In this document: positions 8,011-17,658 of the stretch, in pieces
Position numbering within the stretch: position 1 is the first letter of the stretch
Layout of the letters: each line of letters opens with the position of its first letter
Assembly (NCBI RefSeq): GCF_013116825.1
Contig: NZ_JABFNS010000038.1
Span: forward strand, 1-63,940
From: Myxococcus xanthus
GTDB lineage: Bacteria > Myxococcota > Myxococcia > Myxococcales > Myxococcaceae
DNA: 63,940 nucleotides
Reading direction: 5' to 3'
Made by a program: the position numbers and the translations under genes
The notes under the pieces: generated by a model
Told to the model about the DNA's origin: nothing
What the model saw: the letters and a program-made list of their open reading frames with translations, nothing else
Database searches by the model: none

Positions 8011-9519
8011 ATGACATCACACGCATCTCATCAGGGCACCTACGCGGTCGAGCATGTTCTCCAGCGGATTCGCCGTTGTGCCGCTGACGTCACGCGGTAT
8101 CCCATGGACATCCTGACGGCGGACGCGCAGCTCGAGGACGAGCTCGGCATTGACTCCGTCAAGCTGGCGGAGATCGCGGCCGTGGTCGGGCGCGAGTTCA
8201 ACATTCCGCCCGATCGGCTGCCACGGGGCGCTCAGGCGCGTACGTTGAGCGCGATGGCGGACGTGGTGGCGCGGCTGCTCGCGGACACGCAGCCCGCCGC
8301 CGTCGCGACGACTCCACCGGCGCCTGTCGCGGCTCCGGTTCCCCCGGTGTCGTCAGCGGGCTCTCCCGTGGAGGACCTGGAGGCTCGGGTCCGTGCCGTC
8401 TTCGCTCGGGTGACGCGCTATCCGGAAGCGCTCTTGACGCCGGAGGCGGACCTGGAGGACGAGCTGGGCATCGACTCGGTCAAGCAGGCCGAGGTGATGG
8501 CCGTGCTCGTCAAGGAGCTGGGCCTGACCGATGCTCCGCAGCCTTCGCAGCGGCTGCGGACGATTTCCACTATCTGTGAGATGGCGCGCGCCCGGCTGGC
8601 GGTCGCGGCGCCCGTGCGCGAGGACCGAGCGCCGCGTCCGTCGCCGCCGCCGCCAGCCGTGCTGCCCTTCGCGGGGAAGGTCGCGTTCGTTACGGGCGCT
8701 GGGAAGGGGATTGGCAAGGTCATCGCGGCTCGCCTGGCCAGCGCGGGGGCGACGGTGGTGGTGAACTCGTTCCACTCCCGTGACGAAGGCGAACGGACGG
8801 TCCAGGAGATTGTTGCCGCAGGGGGGAAGGCGTTCCACGCCTGGGGCTCGGTCGCGCAGGAAGAACACCTGGACCGGATGTTCGCCAGCATCGAGGCGCA
8901 GTTCGGTGGGTTGGACTTCCTGGTGTGCAACGCGTCCAACGGCCTCATCGGACCGTTCGACCGGATTACTCCACGCGACTGGGACAAGGCGTTCCGCACC
9001 TGCATCACGGGGACCTATGAGTGCGCCCTGCGCGCGCGGCCCCTGATGGCCCGGCGTGGCGGCGGCAGCATCGTGACGATGTCCACCTCCATGTCCCAGC
9101 GGTACATGCACGACCTGGGCTGTCAGGGCGTGGTGAAGGCCGGGGTGGAGTCCCTGACACGCTACCTGGCCGCGGAGCTGGCCCCGGATGGCATCCGGAC
9201 CAACTGCGTGTCCGCGGGACCGGTGCATGGCGAGCTGCTGGGCATGTTCCCCGACGCCGCGAGCCGGGTCGCGCGCTGGGAGTCGGCGACGCCGGGCGGG
9301 GAGATCTGCACCGCGGAGGATGTCGCCGACGTCACCGAGCTCCTCCTGGGGCCCAAGACGCGCCGGGTGAACGGCGCCATCTGGGTGGTGGATGCGGGGC
9401 TCTCCGGCACGGTGGACGGGCTGCTGCCGGGCGCGTCGGAGACACGGCGTCCCGGGGGGCCGCGCGGGTCGCACAGCCGTGAGCACGACGTGCGAGCGCT
9501 CCTCGCGCTCGATTCCTGA
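8011..9519 (+). CDS. Tandem acyl carrier protein fused to FabL-like SDR reductase
   Basis: This 502-aa protein has two ACP domains, each with ELGIDSVK. The phosphopantetheine serines are S49 and about S156. They are joined by a Pro/Ala linker and followed from about residue 222 by a short-chain dehydrogenase (TGAGKGIGKVIAARLASAGA). The SDR part resembles FabL-type enoyl-ACP reductases (VCNASNG, RYMHDLGCQGVVKAGVESL, LAPDGIRTNCVSAGPVHGEL). The catalytic tyrosine expected seven residues before the lysine in FabL, or four before it in KR-type SDRs, is not there (L and Q instead), although the lysine is present. ACPs of the GIDSVK type occur in PUFA and heterocyst-glycolipid synthases. The gene ends 23 nt before the synthase and evidently supplies its carrier domains in trans. 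Confidence 0.9.
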   Translation: MTSHASHQGTYAVEHVLQRIRRCAADVTRYPMDILTADAQLEDELGIDSVKLAEIAAVVGREFNIPPDRLPRGAQARTLSAMADVVARLLADTQPAAVATTPPAPVAAPVPPVSSAGSPVEDLEARVRAVFARVTRYPEALLTPEADLEDELGIDSVKQAEVMAVLVKELGLTDAPQPSQRLRTISTICEMARARLAVAAPVREDRAPRPSPPPPAVLPFAGKVAFVTGAGKGIGKVIAARLASAGATVVVNSFHSRDEGERTVQEIVAAGGKAFHAWGSVAQEEHLDRMFASIEAQFGGLDFLVCNASNGLIGPFDRITPRDWDKAFRTCITGTYECALRARPLMARRGGGSIVTMSTSMSQRYMHDLGCQGVVKAGVESLTRYLAAELAPDGIRTNCVSAGPVHGELLGMFPDAASRVARWESATPGGEICTAEDVADVTELLLGPKTRRVNGAIWVVDAGLSGTVDGLLPGASETRRPGGPRGSHSREHDVRALLALDS

Positions 9520-9542
9520 ACCTCGTACCGGAGCCAATCACC

Positions 9543-12500
9543 ATGGGTTACTTCGCGGTCCCGTACGACATTCATTTCGACGACACGATGGCCTACGGGA
9601 GCCATCACTTCCTCACGAACTTCAAGTTCCAGTGTGCTGGGCGGGAGCACCTGCTCTTCAGCCCGGACGTGTTCGACGTGCCGGAGTTCCGGCGCGACTT
9701 CGACCAGGTGCTGCTGCTCACCTACGAGGGCTACTCGCGCAACCTGGCACCGGCCAACCTGGGAGACCGGTTGGTGGTGCTGACGACACTGGAGGAGCGG
9801 GGGGCGGTCTCCATCCGCTTCTGCTTCCGGACCCTCAAGAGCGATGGGACGCCCGTGGCGTGCGGCTTCCAGACGGTTCTCTGCGCGGACCGGACGTCGG
9901 GCGCCCTGTGTTCGTTTCCCGAGTCGTTCCTGCGGTGCTTCGATTCGTTGTCCGGCATCTTCGAGCGCGCCGGGGCACGGAGCTTCCGGGACTGTGTCCA
10001 GCAGGGAGGCTCCGCGCTCAAGGAGGTGTTCCCGGAGTCCATCCGGGCGCTGGCGAAGTCGCTGCTCGCGGACCCGGCGTCGCTGGGGAGGTCCCGCGTT
10101 GTTTCGTTGGAGGGGGCGCCCGCGGAGAGCGTTGCCGAGAGTCCCGACGCGCTGGCGCTGCCGCCGGGGGCGACGGCATTTCTGTTCGCCGGACAGGGTT
10201 CGTTTGATCCAGGGCTCTATCTCCAGTTGAAGGCGCTCGACCCTGACCTCGGAGATGAGCTTCAGGGGCTCGCCGCCGCATGTCGTGAGGTCGGAGTGGA
10301 GGCGGAGCCGCTGCTCGCCGCGCGTGACGTCTCGGACGTCCGGCGTGCGCTGGAGGAGCTGCCTCAGCTCGACCAGCTGGGCATCTACCTGTCCGGAGTC
10401 CTGGGCGCCCGGTGGATGCAGCGCCAGGGCGCGCGCCCGGACGTGTTCGTGGGGCACAGCTTCGGGGAGATTGCAGCGATGACTGCGGCGGGTGCGCTCG
10501 ACTTGCGCGCTGGCGCGCAGGTCGTCTGCCACCGCATCCGAGCGCTTCAGGTCCTTCCCGACGACTTCGGAACGCTGGCGGCGGTGGCGCTCGGGGAGCC
10601 CGAGGCCGTTCGCGCCATCGCGGAGTGCGGCGCTTCGGGATTGCACATCGCGGGACGCAACCACGCGCGGCAGACGGTGGTGGCGGGAGCGCGCGGTCAG
10701 CTCGCGCGGCTCCGCGCGCTGCTGGAAGGCCGGGGGCAGGGATTCACCTTCGTTTCGAGCCGGTACCCCTTCCACCATCCGGGCATGGCCCCGGCCGCGA
10801 AGGCCTTTCGCGAGATGCTGGACCGTGCGCCCATGCAGGCGCCACGGGGCTGTGTCTATTCGCCCATTGAACGGCGCGCCTATGTGGGCGGGCGGCCAGA
10901 GCTGGCGGATGCGCTCGCATCGCACCTGGTGCGCTCGTTCGACTTCCTGGGGACGGTGGAGACGCTCTCCCGCGCGGGATGCGCGCGCTTCGTCGACTGC
11001 GGAACCACGGGCGTCCTGGCGCGCATCGTCCAGAAGATCATCCCGGCGGAGATGGCCGCTGATGTGAGCGTCATCAGCAAGCTGCTTCCGGCGGAGCGGT
11101 CTGCCCCGTCGGCTGGCATCGAGCCGAAGTCCGTGGAGGCCGCCGAGGGCGACGAAAACGGCATTGCCGTGGTGTCGCTGGGCTGCATCCTTCCGGGGGG
11201 CGCGAAGGACCCGGAGACGTACTGGCAGAACATCCGGAAGGGCATCAGCGGCATCGTCGACCAGGGACTGTTGCAGCCCGAGTTGGTGACGGACTTCGTG
11301 GGTCCCGCGGGAACTCCAGACCGGACGTACACCCTGCTCACGGGGTATGTGCGGGATGCGGACCTGGTTCCGCCGCCGGGCTTCGACCCGACGCGTTTCC
11401 AGCAGTACGTCCGCGAGCAGAAGCTGCTGGCCATCGCCCTCTCGCAGGCCATGCAGGGACTGAAGCCGGTGGCATCGAAGTCGCCGGGGCGCATCCAGTG
11501 CCTGCTCGGTTCGACGGCGGAAGGGTCGGCCGAGTACGACGCCGCGCTGAGCGTGGAGGCTGGAGAGGCGCTGCTGAGTGCCAGGGGGGAGCGGGTTCAT
11601 GACATCGCGGCGCTGGCGTGCGCGGCGCGTGAGGCACTTGGGGTGGAGGCCATCTCCCGTGACCTGGCGCCGCATCCCACCCTGCAGGCCGTGGTGACGG
11701 ACGTGGTGGGGCAGGGGGTCGCGACCACGCTGCTCGACGCTGCCTGTGCGTCGTCGCTCTATGCCATGGCGCTGGGCATGAAGGCGCTGGAGCGAGGGGA
11801 CTCGGACCTGATTCTTGCTGGCGGTGTGTTTTCGCCAGGGCCTGGCAACAGCTGTCTGTTCTCACAGTTCAACGGACTGTCCCCCACGGGGAGCCGGCCC
11901 TTTGACGTGCGCGCGGACGGCGTCATTTTTGGTGAAGGCGCGGGCGTCGTTGGGCTGATGCGCCTGAAGGACGCAGTCGCGGCGGGGCACCGGGTCCATG
12001 CCGTCATTCGAGGCGCGGGGCTCTCCAGTGATGGGCGGAGCAGCTCGGCGAACGTGCCCCGGTCGGAGGGGCAGGTGGCGGCGATGGAGGCGTGCTACTC
12101 GGGGGCCCAGGTGGACCCGGCGAGCGTGCAGTACATCGAGGCGCACGGAACGGCGACTCCCGCGGGGGACGCCACCGAGCTCAAGTCGATTGCCCGCGTC
12201 TTTGGTGGCAAGCGCAGTGGCGTTCAGCTCGCCAGCGTCAAGGCACTGATTGGCCACGTTGGCTGGGCCGCGGGTGCGGCTTCGGTCATCAAGCTGTGCA
12301 AGGCGATGGAGCACCGGATCTTCCCGGTGCAGTCCAACTTCGATGCGCCCGGCGCCGCGCTGCGCGCCATGGGGCCCGGCTTCGAGGTGAACACGCGCGA
12401 GCAGCCTTGGCCGGAGAATGGCGAATGGCCTCGTCGTGCCGCCACCAATGGCTTTGGCTTTGGCGGAACCAATGCCCACCTGGTGCTGGAGGAGTACCGG

Positions 12501-15500
12501 GGGCCTTCGCCGGCGCCGAGCTCCCGTGAGGGCATCCCATCGGAGGCCGAACTCGTGGTCGTGGCCGCGGAGGGCTTGTTCCCGGATGGACGCGGGCGGC
12601 CCGAAGCGGGTGTTCCTGTCGAGGTGGGCGCGCGCTTCGATCTGCAGGCACTGCGCCTGCCGCCCACGGTGCGCCTGCTGCCCGACATCTCCGAGGACAT
12701 GGACGCGACGCAGCACCTCGGGCTCGTGGTCGGGAGTGCGCTCGCCCAGAAGTTGGGCGTGTTCGACGCGCTTCGTTCGGGGACGGGCATCGTACTGGGG
12801 CTCGAGGGCAAGACGCGCCGTGGTGTCGAGGCGGTCCAGCGCGTCCTCGCGTTCACGCTGCAACGGCGGTTGAGCGAGAAGGCTCGTCGCGAGCCAGCAT
12901 CCGCCGCGGTGCTGCCCCTGGCGGAGCGTCTTCACTCGGCGGTGATGGAGAGCCTCCGTCCCTCGGGACCGTACACGCTTCAGGGGATGATGCCGAATGT
13001 CACGCCCGGCCGTGTCGCGGGGGCGCTCGACGTCAAGGGGCCCAATTTCGTGGTGGATGCGGGGGCTGCGTCGTCCGCGGCGGCGCTCCAGGCGGCGCGG
13101 GGGCTGCTGGAGAGCGGCTTCGAGCTGGTCCTCGTGGGCAGTACGCACATTGGCAGGCCGGGTGAAGTCAGAGGGGCGCAGCAGCCCGAGGAAGGCGCGG
13201 CACTCTTCGCGGTGACGACGGCGGAGAAGGCCCGAAGGCTCGGCTTGAAGCCCATGTGCCACCTTCTGCTTTCCACCCGTGGCACGAAGGGGGCAGGTGC
13301 GGGGGTCGACCTGCCACCGCACTCGGCGGCGGAGAGCCTGGCGTTGCTGCGCGCCGTACACGCGGCGGCGGATGGGCGTGCTGGCACGCTGCGGTTCCAC
13401 CCCGATGCCGCGACAGGTGTCCGGCTCGAAGTGCGGCTCCAGCCGATGGCGGACGGGCTGCCCGTGGAAGCAATGGAGTCGTCGTCGCGAGCCCACGACC
13501 AGGCCGCAACGGAGGGCCGGCCTGGCGTGTCATCTCGGGCAGTGGGGCAGGGAGGGAGGATCGGCGCCTCCACGTCACCTCTTCGGACGCATCCTGATGC
13601 CGTGACGGACGGCCGGAGCGAACTGCCATCCCGACCTTCAGAGGGAGTGCGGATTGCTCCTTCCCGTCCTGTTGAATCCGCGTCGTCACCCGTCGACAGC
13701 GCATCGGGAGCCGAGTTGCAAGTCGCAGCGGGAGGCTTCGACCACGCCGCGCCGATTCAGTATCTGTCGCCCGTGCTGGTGGAGCGGACGGCTCGGAAGA
13801 CACGGTCGTCGTATCTCCGAGGCCGTCGGGTGCTGTTCATCGCGGAGGACGTGGCGCTCGCGCGCGAACTTGCAGTTCGGGCGGAGGCCCTGTGCGGAGC
13901 GGAGCACCTGATTCTCTGTCCAGGAACTGGTTCGGATTCGGGACGCCTCCGGTACATCGACCTCACGACCGACACCTCCGCGGAGGCCGGGCTGGCCGCT
14001 CTTGGCTTCGAGCCCGAGGTCATCCTCGCGGTCACCCACATCGAGGCAGGGGCGCTTGAGGCCGCGGTGGTCGCCGACACGGCCATGAAGCACGGGGCCC
14101 TGGAGTTGCTCTTCCTGGCCGCCCGCCGCGCGTATGAGCGCCTGTCTCGTGGCGAGGTGGAGCTGGTGAGTCTGTGCATTGGCGCTGTGGGCCCACGGCG
14201 GTGCCTGCATCCTATGTCGGGATTGTTCGCGGGGATGCTCAAGTCCATCGGGCGGGAAGTGCCTGCCCGGAACGTTCGTGCCGTCTCCACCACGGCCATG
14301 CCGATCCAGGAGGCGCTCGAGCTGGCCGAGGCGGAGCTGGGGGCGGAGGTGGAGGGGAGTCACTCCATCGAGGTTTGCTTCGAAGGGCCGGTGCGCTGTG
14401 TCCGCGTGTTGCGGGTGACGGACGTCACGGCGGACCTGGCGGCGACGCTCGATTCGCGCTCGGTGGTCCTGCTCACGGGCGGGGGACGGGGCGTCACGGC
14501 AGTCCTGGCGGGAGCCCTGCTCAAGCGGTTCGGATGCAAGGTGGTCCTGTTAGGGCGGAGCGATCCGGATGAGGCACCCCTGCGTGTGCTCCAGGCCCGT
14601 GAGGAAGACCTGCCGGCGATGGAGCGGGCGTTCTACGCCTCGGAGTTGGCCAGCAATCGGGGCGTGCGCATGCCAGCGCTGCGCAAGCGCTTCGAGCGCT
14701 TCCTGGCCGCTCGCGAGCTGAAGGCCACGCTGGAGGGCCTGGCCCGGCTCCCGGGCGAGGTGCTCTACCGGGCCGCGGACGTCACGCGAGCGGCGGACGT
14801 GGACCGCGTGGTCCAGGAAATCGTCGACACGCATGGGCGACTGGACCTGGTGGTGCATGGGGCGGGCACGCAGACGTCCAAGAAGCTGAATCGCAGGCAG
14901 CTCGGGGAGTTGCGCACGAACCTGGGCACCAAGCTGCTGGGGCTCAGGAACCTGCGGGAAGCCTGCGTGAATCGGCTTGCTCGGCCGGTGCCGTTCCACG
15001 TCCTCACCTCCGCGTTCAGCTACATCGGGAATGACGGGCAGGCGGATTACGGCGCGGCGAACGAGGCGCTGGACCGGCTCTGCGCCTGGGTCAGCGACGC
15101 GAGCCAGGAGGTCCGCTGGTGCAGCGTGGGCTGGTTGGCCTGGGACGGAATCGGCATGACACGGGGGTCGGAGTACCGCGTGCTCGGTGCCAGCCGACAT
15201 CTGCGAGGAATCCGAGCGGAGGAAGGCGAAGCGCTCTTCCTCCAACTCGTGGATGGTCGGCCTCGACAGGCCATCAACGTCCAGCTGACGGAGAGCGAGC
15301 GTTCCTATTACGCACTGGAGGTCCTGCCCGCGGAGGAGGCGCGTTCTCTGTCGGCGGGGCCCGTGCAGCGCGAACTGGTCGTGGATGCGGCGAGTGTGCC
15401 GTGCCTAGAGGACCACCTCGTGCGCGGCACGCCCACGTTGCCTGGGGCCTGGGCGTTGGACCTGATGCTGCAAGCCGCGGTGGGCAACGGGCGGCCAGAG

Positions 15501-16193
15501 CTGCGCACCGTCACCATCGAGGACGTCCGGTTCTCACGCTTCATCCGCGTCAAGCAGGGGGGGCGTCAGCACCTGCGCGCCGAATGCACGCCCCTCGTCG
15601 ATGCGCCCGGATGTCATGGCGTGCGGGTCCGGCTGATGGGGGACATCGTCCATGCCTCGGGTGTCGTGCTGGAGAAGGACCTCGTCTATGCGGAAGCGCG
15701 GTTCACGCTGACGGCGGAGCCGCCGCGAGGCACGCCGGAGCTGGAGGCGGCGGCGCCGTCGGGACAGGCACTGCGGGTCCACGACCCACACTGCGCCGCC
15801 GGTGCGCCCATCGAACTGCGGAAGATGTTCGACTGCCTGGAGGAAATTCGCATCGAGCCGTCGGCCCGGTTCGCGCGGTTGGGGCTGCCGGCCGAGCCTC
15901 GTCAGGCGGGCAGCACCGTGCCCGCGCTCGTCCTGGATGCCGCCTTGCGCCTGAGCGCCATGCATGTGGATGGGGAGTCGAGCGCGGTGTTCGCGCCCAT
16001 CCAGTTCCAGCGGGCCACGTTCGACCGCGGCCTGGTGGACGTCCGGGGTGGAGCGCCGCTTCACCTCTCGTTGAAGGCACTTCCTCCGCGAGTGGATGGC
16101 GACCTGCTGGAGTGCGGCACCGTCGCTGCGCTCGACGAGGCGGGACGGCTTCGGATGTTGCTCGAGGGCGGCCTTGCGCGGCCCATGGCTTGA
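9543..16193 (+). CDS. Iterative PUFA/hgl-type polyketide synthase: hotdog-AT-KS-CLF-KR-DH
   Basis: This is a 2216-aa multidomain synthase. Residues 1-170 form a hotdog-like domain (HHFLTNFKFQC...), probably acyl-transfer or thioesterase-like. An AT domain follows at about 210-500, with FLFAGQG and nucleophile motif GHSFGE near S306. The ketosynthase spans about 536-1000 with an intact triad: C735 in DAACASS, H868 in EAHGTATP, H905 in IGHVG. A truncated KS-like chain-length-factor domain comes next, in which the cysteine is Ala1175 (DAGAASS). A KR structural and catalytic region follows (TGGGRGV about 1645, Y1836 in YGAAN). A hotdog dehydratase ends the protein (H1958 in DHLVRGTPTLPG). No ACP is visible, so the tandem ACPs of the preceding gene must serve it. 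AT before KS is unlike PfaA. The product is probably a fatty or polyene chain (inference). Confidence 0.93.
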   Translation: MGYFAVPYDIHFDDTMAYGSHHFLTNFKFQCAGREHLLFSPDVFDVPEFRRDFDQVLLLTYEGYSRNLAPANLGDRLVVLTTLEERGAVSIRFCFRTLKSDGTPVACGFQTVLCADRTSGALCSFPESFLRCFDSLSGIFERAGARSFRDCVQQGGSALKEVFPESIRALAKSLLADPASLGRSRVVSLEGAPAESVAESPDALALPPGATAFLFAGQGSFDPGLYLQLKALDPDLGDELQGLAAACREVGVEAEPLLAARDVSDVRRALEELPQLDQLGIYLSGVLGARWMQRQGARPDVFVGHSFGEIAAMTAAGALDLRAGAQVVCHRIRALQVLPDDFGTLAAVALGEPEAVRAIAECGASGLHIAGRNHARQTVVAGARGQLARLRALLEGRGQGFTFVSSRYPFHHPGMAPAAKAFREMLDRAPMQAPRGCVYSPIERRAYVGGRPELADALASHLVRSFDFLGTVETLSRAGCARFVDCGTTGVLARIVQKIIPAEMAADVSVISKLLPAERSAPSAGIEPKSVEAAEGDENGIAVVSLGCILPGGAKDPETYWQNIRKGISGIVDQGLLQPELVTDFVGPAGTPDRTYTLLTGYVRDADLVPPPGFDPTRFQQYVREQKLLAIALSQAMQGLKPVASKSPGRIQCLLGSTAEGSAEYDAALSVEAGEALLSARGERVHDIAALACAAREALGVEAISRDLAPHPTLQAVVTDVVGQGVATTLLDAACASSLYAMALGMKALERGDSDLILAGGVFSPGPGNSCLFSQFNGLSPTGSRPFDVRADGVIFGEGAGVVGLMRLKDAVAAGHRVHAVIRGAGLSSDGRSSSANVPRSEGQVAAMEACYSGAQVDPASVQYIEAHGTATPAGDATELKSIARVFGGKRSGVQLASVKALIGHVGWAAGAASVIKLCKAMEHRIFPVQSNFDAPGAALRAMGPGFEVNTREQPWPENGEWPRRAATNGFGFGGTNAHLVLEEYRGPSPAPSSREGIPSEAELVVVAAEGLFPDGRGRPEAGVPVEVGARFDLQALRLPPTVRLLPDISEDMDATQHLGLVVGSALAQKLGVFDALRSGTGIVLGLEGKTRRGVEAVQRVLAFTLQRRLSEKARREPASAAVLPLAERLHSAVMESLRPSGPYTLQGMMPNVTPGRVAGALDVKGPNFVVDAGAASSAAALQAARGLLESGFELVLVGSTHIGRPGEVRGAQQPEEGAALFAVTTAEKARRLGLKPMCHLLLSTRGTKGAGAGVDLPPHSAAESLALLRAVHAAADGRAGTLRFHPDAATGVRLEVRLQPMADGLPVEAMESSSRAHDQAATEGRPGVSSRAVGQGGRIGASTSPLRTHPDAVTDGRSELPSRPSEGVRIAPSRPVESASSPVDSASGAELQVAAGGFDHAAPIQYLSPVLVERTARKTRSSYLRGRRVLFIAEDVALARELAVRAEALCGAEHLILCPGTGSDSGRLRYIDLTTDTSAEAGLAALGFEPEVILAVTHIEAGALEAAVVADTAMKHGALELLFLAARRAYERLSRGEVELVSLCIGAVGPRRCLHPMSGLFAGMLKSIGREVPARNVRAVSTTAMPIQEALELAEAELGAEVEGSHSIEVCFEGPVRCVRVLRVTDVTADLAATLDSRSVVLLTGGGRGVTAVLAGALLKRFGCKVVLLGRSDPDEAPLRVLQAREEDLPAMERAFYASELASNRGVRMPALRKRFERFLAARELKATLEGLARLPGEVLYRAADVTRAADVDRVVQEIVDTHGRLDLVVHGAGTQTSKKLNRRQLGELRTNLGTKLLGLRNLREACVNRLARPVPFHVLTSAFSYIGNDGQADYGAANEALDRLCAWVSDASQEVRWCSVGWLAWDGIGMTRGSEYRVLGASRHLRGIRAEEGEALFLQLVDGRPRQAINVQLTESERSYYALEVLPAEEARSLSAGPVQRELVVDAASVPCLEDHLVRGTPTLPGAWALDLMLQAAVGNGRPELRTVTIEDVRFSRFIRVKQGGRQHLRAECTPLVDAPGCHGVRVRLMGDIVHASGVVLEKDLVYAEARFTLTAEPPRGTPELEAAAPSGQALRVHDPHCAAGAPIELRKMFDCLEEIRIEPSARFARLGLPAEPRQAGSTVPALVLDAALRLSAMHVDGESSAVFAPIQFQRATFDRGLVDVRGGAPLHLSLKALPPRVDGDLLECGTVAALDEAGRLRMLLEGGLARPMA

Positions 16194-16217
16194 GACCTCC
16201 TTCCTTCGGGTGAACGC

Positions 16218-17324
16218 ATGAACTCTTCCAATCCCCAGGCGGGGCCCATTCCCGCCGATGACCCCCGGTGGCTGCGTTCGGAGCTGCGCCGGGTGATGCC
16301 GCCGGAGTCCTTCCAGCCGCAGCCCCTGCGAGGCATCGTCGCGTTCGGGCTGGTTCCGGTGATGGTGGTCTTGATGTGGGCCGCGGGAAGCGGGCGGCTG
16401 CCATGGTGGGCGTGCCTGCTCATCTCGTTCGCGCTCGGGCAGATGGTGACGGCCGTGGGGCTGGCGGCGCATGAGGCGCTGCACCACGCGGTGTTCCGCA
16501 GCAGGGCGCTGGAGAGTCTCCTGGGCTGGGTGGGCTTCAGCCCGTTCCTGGTGACCCCGGGGAACTGGCGGGCGTGGCACGTCCAGGCACACCACAGCGC
16601 GGCGAACGTCCTGGTTCGGGACCCGGACATCCTGCCGCGGCAGAGCGAGTGGCGGACCCAGTGGTTCGCGAAGGTGTTCCACGCGATGTCTCCGGGCTCG
16701 GGCTCGTTGCTGAGCTTCGTCAGCTTCAGCTTCTTCTTCACCGCCCAGGGACAGGCCTTCCTCTGGCACCACAGCCGGCTGCCGCAGTTCCAGCATGTGC
16801 ACATGCATCGAACGCGGGAGCGCGTCCTCACGGTGCTCGTGCTGCTGGGGTGGGTCGCGGTGGGCTGGTGGATGGGGCCAATGGGGGCGCTCTATGCGCT
16901 CATCCTTCCGCTCCTCATCGGCAACATCACCTTGATGATCTACATCGCCACCAACCATTGGCTGCTGGCCGCGCACGAGGAGTCGGACAACCCCTTCGTG
17001 AACACGGCCAGCGTGGCGACGCATCCGGTGATGGACTGGTTGCACTACAACTTCAGCCACCACCAGGAGCATCACATCTTCCCGGCCATGAGCCCGAAGT
17101 TCGCGCCGCTGCTTCGCAAGCACCTGCGCGAGCTCAACCCCGAAGCGTCACAGGTGTACCCGCACCTGCACGCGCTTCGGATGCTGTACCGGCGCCCGGC
17201 GCTCTATGCCGAGGATGGACAGACGCTCATGGCTCCGGAGGGGACGCCTTCGATTTCGACGGAAGCGCTGCGCAGCCAGCTCAAGGGACGCGGGGCAAGC
17301 CTCGAACATGGCCTGAACCGGTGA
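16218..17324 (+). CDS. Membrane fatty-acid desaturase
   Basis: This 368-aa integral membrane protein has the three histidine boxes of the membrane di-iron desaturase/hydroxylase family: HEALHH near residue 93, HVQAHH near residue 121 and NFSHHQEHHIFP near residue 275. Two pairs of hydrophobic helices flank them (GIVAFGLVPVMVVLMWAAG; LTVLVLLGWVAVGWWMG; ALYALILPLLIGNITLMIYIA). Such enzymes introduce cis double bonds or hydroxyls into acyl chains using O2 and an electron donor. It starts 25 nt after the synthase stop and probably acts on the synthase product or a lipid carrying it. A strong hairpin follows. Confidence 0.92.
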   Translation: MNSSNPQAGPIPADDPRWLRSELRRVMPPESFQPQPLRGIVAFGLVPVMVVLMWAAGSGRLPWWACLLISFALGQMVTAVGLAAHEALHHAVFRSRALESLLGWVGFSPFLVTPGNWRAWHVQAHHSAANVLVRDPDILPRQSEWRTQWFAKVFHAMSPGSGSLLSFVSFSFFFTAQGQAFLWHHSRLPQFQHVHMHRTRERVLTVLVLLGWVAVGWWMGPMGALYALILPLLIGNITLMIYIATNHWLLAAHEESDNPFVNTASVATHPVMDWLHYNFSHHQEHHIFPAMSPKFAPLLRKHLRELNPEASQVYPHLHALRMLYRRPALYAEDGQTLMAPEGTPSISTEALRSQLKGRGASLEHGLNR

Positions 17325-17376
17325 ACGGCTGCGCCTCTGCGAGGACCCGCTCGCCCAGGCGCGATTGAAAGGGGGA

Positions 17377-17401
17377 CGCCACGCTGGTTCGAGGCGTGGC
17401 G
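17377..17401 (+). terminator. Hairpin downstream of desaturase
   Basis: CGCCACGC (17377-17384) and GCGTGGCG (17394-17401) pair perfectly around a 9-nt loop, 52 nt after the desaturase stop. It is probably the transcriptional end of the synthase cluster. There is no U-run. Confidence 0.5.
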
Positions 17402-17558
17402 CAGTCGCTCCCGCAGACGTCCGGAGCGCGTTCCTCGCGGCCGTCGAGCCCATGAAGGATTCAACTGGAGACACCACGTGTCTCTGGAGCATGCGGCAGG
17501 TGACGGCGAGCACGCCACGACGCCGCGGCGTGTAGGGCTTGTCGTGACCTGCGTGGTG

Positions 17559-17580
17559 CCTTGTCGCCCAAACGACAAGG
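17559..17580. promoter_or_regulatory. Palindrome upstream of PhoX-like gene
   Basis: CCTTGTCG (17559-17566) is repeated inverted as CGACAAGG (17573-17580) with a 6-nt spacer. The half-site CTTGTCG occurs again about 15 nt upstream. A 22-bp dyad with an extra half-site 80-120 nt before a start codon is the form of a dimeric regulator's operator, but it could equally be a small hairpin. Confidence 0.35.
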
Positions 17581-17658
17581 TGACCGACCCGTGATGAGTT
17601 GGCGCGCGGGCATGGGCAACACAATCTCCTGGGCCTTCTGGCGAATGGAGATACGCCC

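Larger units (their letters stand above)
17325..17658. other. Intergenic region after the synthase cluster
   Basis: This 334-nt gap contains no convincing gene. It holds two perfect 8-bp hairpins, listed separately. One directly follows the desaturase and the other lies about 80 nt before the PhoX-like gene. A third partial copy of the CTTGTCG half-site is at about 17539-17545. Confidence 0.5.

Noticed and set aside
9162..13496. Long minus-strand frames opposite the synthase
   Set aside because: They lie entirely antisense to conserved AT and KS motifs and carry no motifs or starts with ribosome binding sites.
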